From assembly GCF_002920575.1 (NCBI RefSeq), contig NZ_PQSQ01000039.1:1-64000 (forward strand): a stretch of DNA of 64,000 bases. The letters are read 5' to 3'. The notes below the pieces were generated by a model, which worked only from the letters and a program-made list of their open reading frames with translations, made no database searches and had not been told where the DNA came from. Origin of the DNA: Streptomyces sp. Ru73. GTDB taxonomy: Bacteria; Actinomycetota; Actinomycetes; Streptomycetales; Streptomycetaceae. The position numbers and the translations under genes are program-made. Shown here piece by piece: positions 41,649 through 49,414 of the stretch; within the stretch, counting starts at the first letter, position 1; each line of letters opens with the position of its first letter.

Positions 41649-43205
41649 ATGGTTCGAGAAGGATCGTCGCCCGGAGGCCGGCGAAGCGCTTCGGCGTTCG
41701 TGTGGATACTGCCGGCGGCGCTCACCCTGATCGCCGCGGTGGCCGCCGCCGTGCTCGTCCCCTCCGATGCGCTGACGCCGGTCCTGTGGACCGGAGGCGT
41801 CGCCACCGTCGCGGTGGCCCTCCTCGCCGCCGAGACCGCCCGCCGCGGCCGGGTCCTCGACGGACTCCGCCGCACCTCCGAGGTGCAGGCCGCGGTGCTC
41901 GCGCGCCAGGAGGCCGCGACCGTACGGCTCGCCGAGGAACTGCTGCCCGAGGTCGTCAGCCGGCTCGGTCAGGAGGAGTTCCCCGAGGACGTGCTCGCCT
42001 CCATGACGGAACGGCTCGACCGCGAGGCCCGCGAGGCCGGACTGACCCCCGAGTTCACCGCCGCCCACCAGGCGGTGCTGCGCTCGGTCCTGGACGCCGT
42101 CGTCGGCGAGGAGGACCTGCGCGAGTCCGCGCAGCGCGCGTTCGTGAACATCGCCCGCCGCGTGCAGGCCATCGTCCACCAGCAGGCGCAGGAACTGCGC
42201 GGCATGGAGGACCGGCACGGCCACAACCACGAGGTCTTCGGCGACCTGCTGCGGCTGGACCACGGCACCGCGCTCATCGGCCGGCTGGCCGACTCCATCG
42301 CCGTACTGGGCGGCGCCCGCCCCGGCCGCCAGTGGAGCCGCGCCGTCCCGCTGTTCAGCGTGCTCCGCGGCGCGATGTCGCGGATCATCGACTACCAGCG
42401 CGTCGAACTGCACTCCGTCTCCGAGGTCGCGGTCGTCGGCCAGGCCGTCGAACCGCTCATCCACGCGCTCGCCGAGCTGCTGGACAACGCCACCCGCTAC
42501 TCCCCGCCGCAGACCCGCGTCCACCTCACCGCGGTGGAGGTGCAGTCCGGCATCGCCGTCGAGATCGAGGACGGCGGTGTCAGCATGAGCGAGGAGGCAC
42601 GCAAGCGGGCCGAGCGGATGCTCCAGCAGGCCCAGGAGGGCATCGACGTCAACGACCTGGGCGAGACCCCGCGGCTCGGCCTCGCGGTGGTCGGCCGGCT
42701 GGCCCAGGCGTACGACTTCCAGGTGTCGCTGCGGCCCTCGGCGTACGGCGGCGTGCGCGCCGTCCTCATCGTGCCGCAGGACCTGATCACCACGGCGCCC
42801 GCCACCGGCCGGGCGCACGGCATCGGCGCCTCCTCCGGGCAGGTGGGCGACCGCACCGAGCACCCGACGCTCCCGCGGCAGCCCACGGGTCCCGTGCCCT
42901 CCGTGCCCGCTTCGCCGCCCCGGGCCGAGGACACCCAGGAGGACGTGCCGGTGGTGACCGAGCGGACCGCCAACGGGCTGCCGCAGCGGCGCCGCAAGAC
43001 CCGCGCCACCGCGCCGGCCCGGCCCGCGCCGAAGGCGCCCACCGCCACCGACACCGCAGACCACCGGCCGCCCGCACCGGAGGCCGCCCCCGAGGTGCAG
43101 CCCGGCATGTGGCTCGCCGCCTTCCAGAGCGGCCTGTCCGGGGACCAGGGCGGGACCGCCGGGCCGAAGAGTGACGATTCGTCGGAAAAGAGTGAGTTGC
43201 CATGA
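41649..43205 (+). CDS. cvnA: conservon sensor-like ATPase (CvnA-type)
   Basis: A 518-residue membrane histidine-kinase-like protein. Two helices sit near the N-terminus (FVWILPAALTLIAAVAAAVLV and VLWTGGVATVAVALLAAE). A helical region with RLDHGTALIGRLADSIAVL follows. The HATPase_c domain has the N box LAELLDNATRYSPPQ, a degenerate G1 region (IEIEDGGVSM) and G2 region (PRLGLAVVGRLAQ). The tail is long and Pro/Ala-rich. CvnA proteins couple to the small GTPase of the same cluster. ATG 41649 follows GAGGG; GTG 41643 is an alternative. The stop overlaps the next ATG. Confidence 0.9.
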   Translation: MVREGSSPGGRRSASAFVWILPAALTLIAAVAAAVLVPSDALTPVLWTGGVATVAVALLAAETARRGRVLDGLRRTSEVQAAVLARQEAATVRLAEELLPEVVSRLGQEEFPEDVLASMTERLDREAREAGLTPEFTAAHQAVLRSVLDAVVGEEDLRESAQRAFVNIARRVQAIVHQQAQELRGMEDRHGHNHEVFGDLLRLDHGTALIGRLADSIAVLGGARPGRQWSRAVPLFSVLRGAMSRIIDYQRVELHSVSEVAVVGQAVEPLIHALAELLDNATRYSPPQTRVHLTAVEVQSGIAVEIEDGGVSMSEEARKRAERMLQQAQEGIDVNDLGETPRLGLAVVGRLAQAYDFQVSLRPSAYGGVRAVLIVPQDLITTAPATGRAHGIGASSGQVGDRTEHPTLPRQPTGPVPSVPASPPRAEDTQEDVPVVTERTANGLPQRRRKTRATAPARPAPKAPTATDTADHRPPAPEAAPEVQPGMWLAAFQSGLSGDQGGTAGPKSDDSSEKSELP

Positions 43206-43609
43206 TTCAGCACCGGGCCAACATGGACTGGATGCTCAAGGACCTGGCGGAGAGCGTCCCGCAGACCCGCAACGTCGTCGTGCTGTCCTCGGACGGCCTG
43301 CGGATGGCCCAGTACGGCACGGACACCGACACCGCCGACCGGCTGGCCGCCGCCTGCGCCGGCCTGCAGTCCCTGGCCGGCGCCGTCTCCGCGGAGTTCC
43401 CGCACAGTGACGGCAGGATGCGCATGGTCGTCATCGAACTGGACGGCGGCTTCTTCTACTTGATGGCGGCCGGCGCGGGCGCCTACCTCGCGGTGCTGGC
43501 CGACGAAGGGGTGGACGCCGGCCTCATCGGGATGAAGATGCGCGACCTGGTGGCCCGCATCGGCGAGCACCTCAGCAGCCCGCCGCGCGGCGAGGGACCG
43601 GCCGCGTGA
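43202..43609 (+). CDS. cvnB: roadblock/LC7-domain protein (CvnB-type)
   Basis: A 135-residue protein with the roadblock fold (LAESVPQTRNVVVLSSDGLRMAQYG, then GGFFYLMAAGAGAYLAVLAD). In conservons it works with CvnD in the manner of a GTPase-activating subunit such as MglB. Its ATG overlaps the cvnA stop and its stop overlaps the cvnC GTG. Confidence 0.92.
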   Translation: MIQHRANMDWMLKDLAESVPQTRNVVVLSSDGLRMAQYGTDTDTADRLAAACAGLQSLAGAVSAEFPHSDGRMRMVVIELDGGFFYLMAAGAGAYLAVLADEGVDAGLIGMKMRDLVARIGEHLSSPPRGEGPAA

Positions 43610-43965
43610 GCGGAGCGGGCCAGGATTGGGAGGACGAGAGCCCCGAACGGCTCTATGTGATCACCGGCGGGCGCACCGGCGCCGCGCACACCTTCTCCCT
43701 CGACCTGGTCACGCTGATCGTGGCCAAGGCCGCGCCGAAACCGGGCAGTCAGCCCGAGCACGCCTCGATCCTGCGGCTGTGCCACTCCCCGCTGTCGGTG
43801 GCGGAGATCTCCGCCTACCTGAAGCTTCCGGTCAGCGTGGTCACCGTGCTCCTCGGTGACCTGCTGGCCGACGGGCGGGTGGTGGCGCGCGCGCCCGTAC
43901 CGCCCGCAGAACTTCCGGACCGTTCCCTTATTGAGGCGGTGATCCATGGACTTCAACAGCTCTGA
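43606..43965 (+). CDS. cvnC: DUF742 protein (CvnC-type)
   Basis: A 119-residue DUF742 protein with the typical PERLYVITGGRTGA opening and a winged-helix-like C-terminal half (SILRLCHSPLSVAEISAYLKLPVSVVTVLLGDLL). The biochemical role is unknown; it is an invariable conservon member. It starts with GTG at 43606 overlapping cvnB, and its last 20 bp overlap cvnD. Confidence 0.92.
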   Translation: MSGAGQDWEDESPERLYVITGGRTGAAHTFSLDLVTLIVAKAAPKPGSQPEHASILRLCHSPLSVAEISAYLKLPVSVVTVLLGDLLADGRVVARAPVPPAELPDRSLIEAVIHGLQQL

Positions 43966-44623
43966 GCCGGCCGCCGGACAGGCGCTCGCCGAGCAGCCCG
44001 TGGCCGGGCAGGCGCTGGCCGCCGAACCGGTCGTCGGACCGCGGAGCGAGGACGCGCTGCCGGACTCGGCCGCGGCCGCGGTCAAGGTGGTGATCGTGGG
44101 CGGTTTCGGGGTCGGCAAGACGACCCTGGTGGGAGCGGTCAGCGAGATCCGCCCGCTGACCACCGAAGAAACGATGACCCAGGCAGGTGTCGGAGTCGAC
44201 GACACCGTGGGCGTCGAGCGCAAGACCTCGACCACCGTCGCGATGGACTTCGGGCGCATCAGCCTCAACGAGGAACTGGTGCTCTACCTCTTCGGCACCC
44301 CGGGCCAGCAGCGCTTCTGGTTCCTGTGGAACGGCCTCTTCGACGGCGCGCTCGGCGCCGTCGTACTGGTCGACACCCGCCGGCTGGAGGTCAGCTTCGA
44401 CGTCATCGGACGGCTGGAGGAGCGCGGCGTCCCGTTCGTCGTCGCGGTCAACTCCTTCCCCGATGCGCCGAAGTACCCCGTCGAGGAGCTGCGCGGTGCC
44501 CTGGACCTGCCTCCCGAGGTGCCGATCGTGGACTGCGACGCCCGGCTGCGCACCTCCAGCCGCGACGTCCTGATGACCCTCATGCACTACCTGCACGGAC
44601 TCGCCGTCAACGCGGAGGCGTAG
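43946..44623 (+). CDS. cvnD: conservon small GTPase (CvnD-type)
   Basis: A 225-residue Ras-like GTPase. G1 is GGFGVGKT (Lys about 58), the switch II motif is LFGTPGQQRFWFLW, and the G4-like motif is AVNSFPDAPKYP with the NKxD replaced by NSFPD, as expected for this family. The first 45 residues are an Ala/Pro/Gly-rich extension with repeated AGQALA. The ATG at 43946 lies inside the cvnC gene, so translation is coupled. A hairpin 28 bp after the stop ends the operon. Confidence 0.92.
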   Translation: MDFNSSEPAAGQALAEQPVAGQALAAEPVVGPRSEDALPDSAAAAVKVVIVGGFGVGKTTLVGAVSEIRPLTTEETMTQAGVGVDDTVGVERKTSTTVAMDFGRISLNEELVLYLFGTPGQQRFWFLWNGLFDGALGAVVLVDTRRLEVSFDVIGRLEERGVPFVVAVNSFPDAPKYPVEELRGALDLPPEVPIVDCDARLRTSSRDVLMTLMHYLHGLAVNAEA

Positions 44624-44650
44624 CGCACCCGCAGACCGTGCGCGGACCGC

Positions 44651-44682
44651 GGGCCCGGACCGGCACCAGCCGGCCCGGGCCC
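44651..44682 (+). terminator. conservon terminator hairpin
   Basis: GGGCCCGG-A-CCGG (44651-44663) pairs with CCGG-C-CCGGGCCC (44670-44682) around CACCAG; the only mismatch is the internal A opposite C. Confidence 0.75.
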
Positions 44683-44877
44683 TTCGCGTTCTCCGGGGAG
44701 CACTGGCCGGAAGGCGATGGCCGAATCGGCCGGGCCGGGGACGCTGGTGGACGCCATCCCGGGGAACCCCGAATGACACACCGGGTCGAATACAACCCTT
44801 CCCAGGCATATGAGTGTCTTATCTCATGGACCCGCTGACTCAGGGACCAATCGTTCATCCTGGGGGAAGGAATCACC

Positions 44878-45393
44878 ATGCGTACCTCGCGTCCCGCGCG
44901 TCGCCGCACCGCCGTCCTCGGTACGGCCGCCGCCGCGCTGCTCACCGCCTCGGCCGCCATCCCGGCCTTCGGCGCGACCACCACACCGCCGCCCGTCCGG
45001 CCCGCGGCACAGACGGCGGCCCAGCCGGTGCGCGGCGGCAGCCCCGAATCGACCGTGGACCGGGTCGCGGACTTCTACGGCGCGTACATCGACGCCGTCT
45101 ACGACGAGGACGGCCGGCTCGCCGGTCAGCTGCGGACCCACTACCTCCGCGCCGACCTGCGCAAGCGGCTCGCCGCCTGGGAGGCCAAGAACCACGCCGA
45201 CGGGGTCCTGCGCGCACAGAACGTCCCCGTCAAGTGGTCGGTCAGCTACGACGGTTCCGGCACCGGCAGCGCGTACACGGTCGTCACCCTCACCTGGGAC
45301 TCGGGCAGCCACCCGAGCACCTCCCGGGTGGCGGTCCGCAGCTCGCTGGAGACCCGTCAGATCACGGACATCAAGGAAGCACCGGCGAAGTGA
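44878..45393 (+). CDS. secreted protein of unknown function
   Basis: A 171-residue protein with a strong Sec or Tat-like signal (MRTSRPARRRTAVLGTAAAALL, ending near IPAFGATT). The mature domain has VDRVADFYGAYIDAVYDEDGRLAGQLRTHYLRADLRKRL and a beta-rich C-terminus (SAYTVVTLTW). The GGAAGGA ribosome site is well placed for ATG 44878. No cysteines are in the mature part. Function not recognisable. Confidence 0.83.
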   Translation: MRTSRPARRRTAVLGTAAAALLTASAAIPAFGATTTPPPVRPAAQTAAQPVRGGSPESTVDRVADFYGAYIDAVYDEDGRLAGQLRTHYLRADLRKRLAAWEAKNHADGVLRAQNVPVKWSVSYDGSGTGSAYTVVTLTWDSGSHPSTSRVAVRSSLETRQITDIKEAPAK

Positions 45394-45420
45394 CGCACGG
45401 GCCGGGCCCCGCCCGGCCGC

Positions 45421-46443
45421 TCACGGGGCGCGCGGGGGCTCACCGGGGGGTGGGCCCCCGTTCGGCGCGTCCCCGTCCCGTCCGTCTCCGTTCCGCGTCT
45501 CCCCGTCCCGCGCCTCCGCGTCCTCGCTGGTGCTGCCCCGTGGGCGGCGTGGCGCCTGCAGATGGTGGACGTGACGGGTGTGCCGGATGTGACGCGTGCG
45601 GGGGAAGACATGGCGCTCGGGGTGCTCGTGGAAGTGCCGGCCCAGCAGCGCGCCGCCGAAGACCACGAAGCCGACCCCGACCAGCCAGCACTCCACGATC
45701 AGTACCGCCCCCACGGCTCCGTAGCTGACCGCGTTGCTGACGATGAGGGGCGCGAAGACCAGGTACGAGAAGGCACGCAGCCCGACCAGGCCCGCCATGG
45801 TCGCGACGGCGCCCGGCAGCAGCGCCCGCCAGGAGACCTGCTCGCCGAGCAGGAACCGCTGGCCCCACCAGAAGAACCCCACGCCGACCAGCAGGTTCAG
45901 CACGATCCGCAGCGGCTCGGGCACCGTGCCGCGGGACTGCACCTCGGCATAGAGGTACGCCATCAGGACGGCCAGCCAGACGGTCTGCCGCCAGGCCCGG
46001 TGCCAGGGCCCGACCGACAGGCTCCAGGTCTTCTCGTACCCGGTCTGCACGCTGCCAGCGAAGCTCAGCCCGAAGACCGCGAGCGCGATCAGGCTGACCG
46101 CGCCGGTCGTGGCGACGGCCTGGCGCGGCGCGGTGAAGATCCGTTCCACGGTGTCGGCGGAGCGGCCGGACAGCGCCATGCCGTCGACCAGCCAGAGCGC
46201 GAACCCGCGGTGCCGGAACGGGTCGGCGGCGGCCACCACGATCAGCAGCGGTACGAGCGTGACCAGGCCCAGCGCGCCGAAGCCCATGGAGCGGTGCAGC
46301 AGCTCCAGTTCGCTGCCGCGCTCCTGGATGCGCCGTACGTGCAGCCAGTGCCGCACGCGCCGCGCCACAGGGCCACGGGTCCGCCTGACCGGAGCGCCGT
46401 CCGGCCCCTGCTCCGGCTCCGCGGGCTCAGCACCCGCCTTCAT
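45421..46443 (-). CDS. YihY/BrkB-family membrane protein
   Basis: A 340-residue inner-membrane protein with about six helices, including MGFGALGLVTLVPLLIVVAA, TGAVSLIALAVFGLSFAG, and AVSYGAVGAVLIVECWLVGVGFVVFGG. This matches the YihY/virulence factor BrkB family, which lacks a firm function. The C-terminal 60 residues are His-rich (HIRHTRHVHHL) then Gly/Asp/Pro-rich and hydrophilic. Its stop lies about 28 bp from that of the convergent secreted-protein gene. Confidence 0.87.
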   Translation of the reverse strand: MKAGAEPAEPEQGPDGAPVRRTRGPVARRVRHWLHVRRIQERGSELELLHRSMGFGALGLVTLVPLLIVVAAADPFRHRGFALWLVDGMALSGRSADTVERIFTAPRQAVATTGAVSLIALAVFGLSFAGSVQTGYEKTWSLSVGPWHRAWRQTVWLAVLMAYLYAEVQSRGTVPEPLRIVLNLLVGVGFFWWGQRFLLGEQVSWRALLPGAVATMAGLVGLRAFSYLVFAPLIVSNAVSYGAVGAVLIVECWLVGVGFVVFGGALLGRHFHEHPERHVFPRTRHIRHTRHVHHLQAPRRPRGSTSEDAEARDGETRNGDGRDGDAPNGGPPPGEPPRAP

Positions 46444-46538
46444 GCGCCCGCCCTCGTCCCTCGTGCCTCGGCCCCCGTGCCCCCGCGCCCGTCCCGCGCG
46501 CCCCCGACCTCACTCCGCCGGTCCTCACTCGGTCACCC

Positions 46539-47591
46539 TCACTCCTCCAGGGAGACGACGACCTTGATGTCGTCGTCCCGCGCCGTGAACGCCTCCTGGG
46601 CGCGGGTCAGCGGCACCCGCCTGGTGATCATGCGGGCCAGCCAGTCGCGGTCGGCACGGGCCAGCGCGTCGGCCGCCTGCCGGTAGTGCCGCAGGTTCGC
46701 GTTGACCGAGCCCACCACCGCGTCGTTCGCCAGCACCAGGTCCCGGTTCACGGTGCCCGCGTCGACGGTCAGCTGCCGTCCGGTCGGGGAGACGCCCGTC
46801 AGGCACACGATGCCGTACGCGGCGGTCCCCGCCATCGCGTCGAAGACGAGCCGGCCCACTCCGGTGGCCTCGATGACGATGTCCGGGCGGAGCGCCTCGG
46901 TGACCTGCTCGATGTCCTCGCTGTGGTACGTCGCGCCCAGGTCGCGCACCAGCTGCGGCTTCGGGCCGCCGGTCACCCGGTCCAGTACGTGCACGTCCAG
47001 CCCGCGCTGTGCCCCGAGGAGCGCGGCCAGCAGGCCGATCGGGCCTGCGCCCGTCACCAGGACCCGCTGCGGCTCGAACCACGCGCGGTTGCCGATGCGC
47101 TCGACCTGCTCCCACGCCTTGGCCACCACGGTGGTCGGCTCCATGAGCATGCCCACGCCGCGCAGCCCGGCGTCGATCCGTACCGCGTACTCGGACTCCA
47201 CGGTCCACGCCTGGCTCGCGTAACCGTCCCGCTCCTTGATGCCGCGCTCGGTGTAGCGCCCGTTCCGGCACATGTCGAACTCGCCCCGCGCGCACGCCCC
47301 GCACGGCTCCGGATCGGGCCGCCGGACCACGCCCACCACCAGGTCGCCGGGTGCGAAGCCGCTTCCCGACGGTGCCTCGCGTACCCGCCCGAGCGACTCG
47401 TGCCCGAGTACGAGCCGGTCCCGCCCCGGCGGCGCTGCACCGTACTCGCCGGCCGCGATCTCCTTGTCCGTACCGCACACCCCGACGGCAAGCCCGTCCA
47501 CCAGCAGCTCGCCCGGCCCGGCCACCGGATCGGGCACCTCCCGCACCTCCAGCGAACCTGGCTGCATCGGCCGGATGGTCAGCGCGCGCAT
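46539..47591 (-). CDS. zinc-dependent glucose 1-dehydrogenase-like MDR enzyme
   Basis: A 350-residue medium-chain dehydrogenase. The catalytic zinc region is GVCGTDKEIAAGEYG and LVLGHESLGRV, the structural zinc lobe is CGACARGEFDMC, and the cofactor site is VLVTGAGPIGLLAALLGAQRG. The spacing and the GIKERDGYASQ segment resemble glucose dehydrogenases of the archaeal/actinobacterial GDH class rather than alcohol dehydrogenases. It would oxidise glucose or a related sugar to the lactone using NAD(P). ATG 47591 follows GAGAGGG. Confidence 0.85.
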   Translation of the reverse strand: MRALTIRPMQPGSLEVREVPDPVAGPGELLVDGLAVGVCGTDKEIAAGEYGAAPPGRDRLVLGHESLGRVREAPSGSGFAPGDLVVGVVRRPDPEPCGACARGEFDMCRNGRYTERGIKERDGYASQAWTVESEYAVRIDAGLRGVGMLMEPTTVVAKAWEQVERIGNRAWFEPQRVLVTGAGPIGLLAALLGAQRGLDVHVLDRVTGGPKPQLVRDLGATYHSEDIEQVTEALRPDIVIEATGVGRLVFDAMAGTAAYGIVCLTGVSPTGRQLTVDAGTVNRDLVLANDAVVGSVNANLRHYRQAADALARADRDWLARMITRRVPLTRAQEAFTARDDDIKVVVSLEE

Positions 47592-48101
47592 GGTCACAAA
47601 CCCTCTCGTCGCTTCACTACGGCCCGCCCGGCAGCCGCTCCGCCACCGCCGGCCGGAGCCCGGCGGGTACCCGCCGCACCCCGTTCCGCAACGGTCACGG
47701 AACGCCCGCCCCTCATTCACCTCCGAACCGCCCGCCCCGTCATCCGCACACGCCGCCACACCCCGACGAACCCACGCGAGAACGCCGGGATCACCCGTCT
47801 GCCCTGCATGAGAGAAGCCGGGGAGCTGGGGGAGTGGGCGGGGCCGGGCGGGGGCCCTCCGGCCGTCACCCGGCCCGACAACCCCCGGAAGCAGCAGTAC
47901 GCAGACGCGCCCCGCCGCTCTCCGCCGTGCCCACGGCGGTCCGCCGCACCCCTCCCGTACCTCGCCAACCCCCGTCGCCCCACCGGCAGTCGGCAACGCG
48001 CACCGGGCAAGCAACACCGGGCAATGACCGCCCGGCATGTGCCCGGGCCGCCGTCGATGGGCAGGCTTGTCAGTGACACTGTCACGCTCCGAGGGGGCCT
48101 C
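47592..48101. other. gene-free GC-rich interval with promoter palindrome
   Basis: Frames are open because of extreme GC content but show no ribosome site or protein similarity. The only clear structure is GTGACACTGTCAC at 48073-48085, a perfect 13-bp palindrome 16 bp before the NUDIX start codon and probably an operator. Confidence 0.5.
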
Positions 48102-48527
48102 ATGTCCAAGACGTCGGAGAAGCCGGTCACCACGTCGGAGAAGTCGGTCGCCGCCGCGGTGGTCGTCCGGTCCGACCGCGTCCTCCTGGTCCGCCGCCGC
48201 GTCCCGGAGGGAACACTCGCCTGGCAGTTCCCGGCCGGCAAGCTCGAACCGGGGGAGACCCCGGAGCAGGCGGCGGTGCGGGAGGCGCTGGAGGAGACCG
48301 GGATCAGGAGCAGAGTGGTCCGGCTGCTCGGCCGCCGCGTGCACCCGCAGACCCGCATGCTGCTGTCGTACATCGCCTGCTCGGTGGTCTCGGGAGAGGC
48401 GCACACCGCGGCGTCGGACGAGCTCTCCGCGGTCGCCTGGGTCAGCCACGACGAGCTCCCCCGCTACGTCCCCCAGGGCCTCTTCGTCCCCGTCCAGCAC
48501 TACCTCGACACCGAACTGCCCCACTGA
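48102..48527 (+). CDS. NUDIX hydrolase
   Basis: A 141-residue NUDIX-fold pyrophosphohydrolase. The NUDIX box GKLEPGETPEQAAVREALEE (followed by TGI) matches GX5EX7REUXEEXGU in full, giving the Mg-binding glutamates. VLLVRRRVPEGTLAWQFPAG precedes it. Its substrate (nucleotide, sugar nucleotide or other X-linked diphosphate) cannot be read from sequence. ATG 48102 follows GAGGGGG. A 21-bp tandem duplication at the N-terminus encodes TSEKPVT/TSEKSVA. Confidence 0.9.
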   Translation: MSKTSEKPVTTSEKSVAAAVVVRSDRVLLVRRRVPEGTLAWQFPAGKLEPGETPEQAAVREALEETGIRSRVVRLLGRRVHPQTRMLLSYIACSVVSGEAHTAASDELSAVAWVSHDELPRYVPQGLFVPVQHYLDTELPH

Positions 48528-48666
48528 CCCACCGAGACGAGCAACCCGGCCGGGCACTCACTCGCCGAGGCCGCGCGACAGTACTGGCTGAGGCCGCGCG
48601 ACGAGGCAGACGCCGACCCGTTCGCCTCACAAGCTCGGAGATCTCCCGGCACCGACGCGGGGGTGC

Positions 48667-49296
48667 TCAGCCCCCGTCGTCGTTGTCGGTGTCCGTGCCT
48701 CGAAGGCCGGGGAAAGCGGCGGGGGTTGCCCAGCCCCGCAGTACGGCGTCAACCGTCGACCGAAACGCGGTGTCGGCCACGGCGCCGTCGAGACCGCCGG
48801 CGAGTTCCAGGGTCACGAGCCCGTGCAGGGCGACCCACAACGAGACGGCGATCAGTGTGGTGTCGCCCGCGAGGACACGGTCCGCCACGGCACGGTCGAT
48901 CGCCGCGACGAGCGGCCGCACCGGGTCACGGTCGCCGACCCGGTCCGACGGGACGAAGGACTGCGCGCCCCCGAACAACACCGTGTACAGGTGACGGTGT
49001 TCGCGTCCCCACCGGCGATACGCCGTGGCCAGCGCGTACAGGTCCGCCAGAGCGGACTCCGAGCCGGGAACAGCCGTCAGCTCCTCGAACAGGCCGGCGA
49101 CCGCCTGGTCGCGCACCTCGCGGATCAGTCCGTCCTTGCCCCGGAACAGCGTGTAGACCGCCGCCGTCGACGTCCCGGCGGCGGCGGCCAGCGCACGGAT
49201 GGTGACCGACTCCGGGGGACGGGTGGCGAACATCTCGGTCGCACATGCGACGAGCCGTTCCCTGACGGCGGCGTCGTTCGTTCTCGGCCTTCCCAC
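48667..49296 (-). CDS. TetR-family transcriptional regulator 2
   Basis: A 209-residue TetR-type repressor with HTH ESVTIRALAAAAGTSTAAVYTLFRGKDGLIREV and a WHG-like C-terminal domain (RRWGREHRHLYTVLFG, LVAAIDRAVADRV). The GTG at 49296 starts GRPRTN, a usual TetR N-terminus. Two tandem palindromes lie 23-47 bp upstream. It is divergent from a membrane-anchored hydrolase gene, which is its likely target. Confidence 0.9.
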   Translation of the reverse strand: MGRPRTNDAAVRERLVACATEMFATRPPESVTIRALAAAAGTSTAAVYTLFRGKDGLIREVRDQAVAGLFEELTAVPGSESALADLYALATAYRRWGREHRHLYTVLFGGAQSFVPSDRVGDRDPVRPLVAAIDRAVADRVLAGDTTLIAVSLWVALHGLVTLELAGGLDGAVADTAFRSTVDAVLRGWATPAAFPGLRGTDTDNDDGG

Positions 49297-49318
49297 GGAA
49301 GCAGTCTAGCCGTAACAT

Positions 49319-49343
49319 CGTTTCAAAACGACGTTTCAAAACG
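49319..49343. promoter_or_regulatory. tandem TetR operator CGTTTCAAAACG x2
   Basis: CGTTTCAAAACG occurs at 49319-49330 and 49332-49343, a 13-bp period. Each copy has arms CGTTT and AAACG around CA. The pair sits between the divergent TetR and hydrolase genes, so two repressor dimers would bind neighbouring helical faces. Confidence 0.75.
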
Positions 49344-49414
49344 CGGTGCGCGAGGCAAAGCGCGGTGCACGACAGCGTTCACAACGGGGTTCCAAAAAAC
49401 TGGGGGAGAACACC

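Noticed and set aside
46686..48101. Long 5' extension of the NUDIX frame
   Set aside because: The NUDIX protein starts at ATG 48102 with a good ribosome site; the upstream part is antisense to the dehydrogenase gene.
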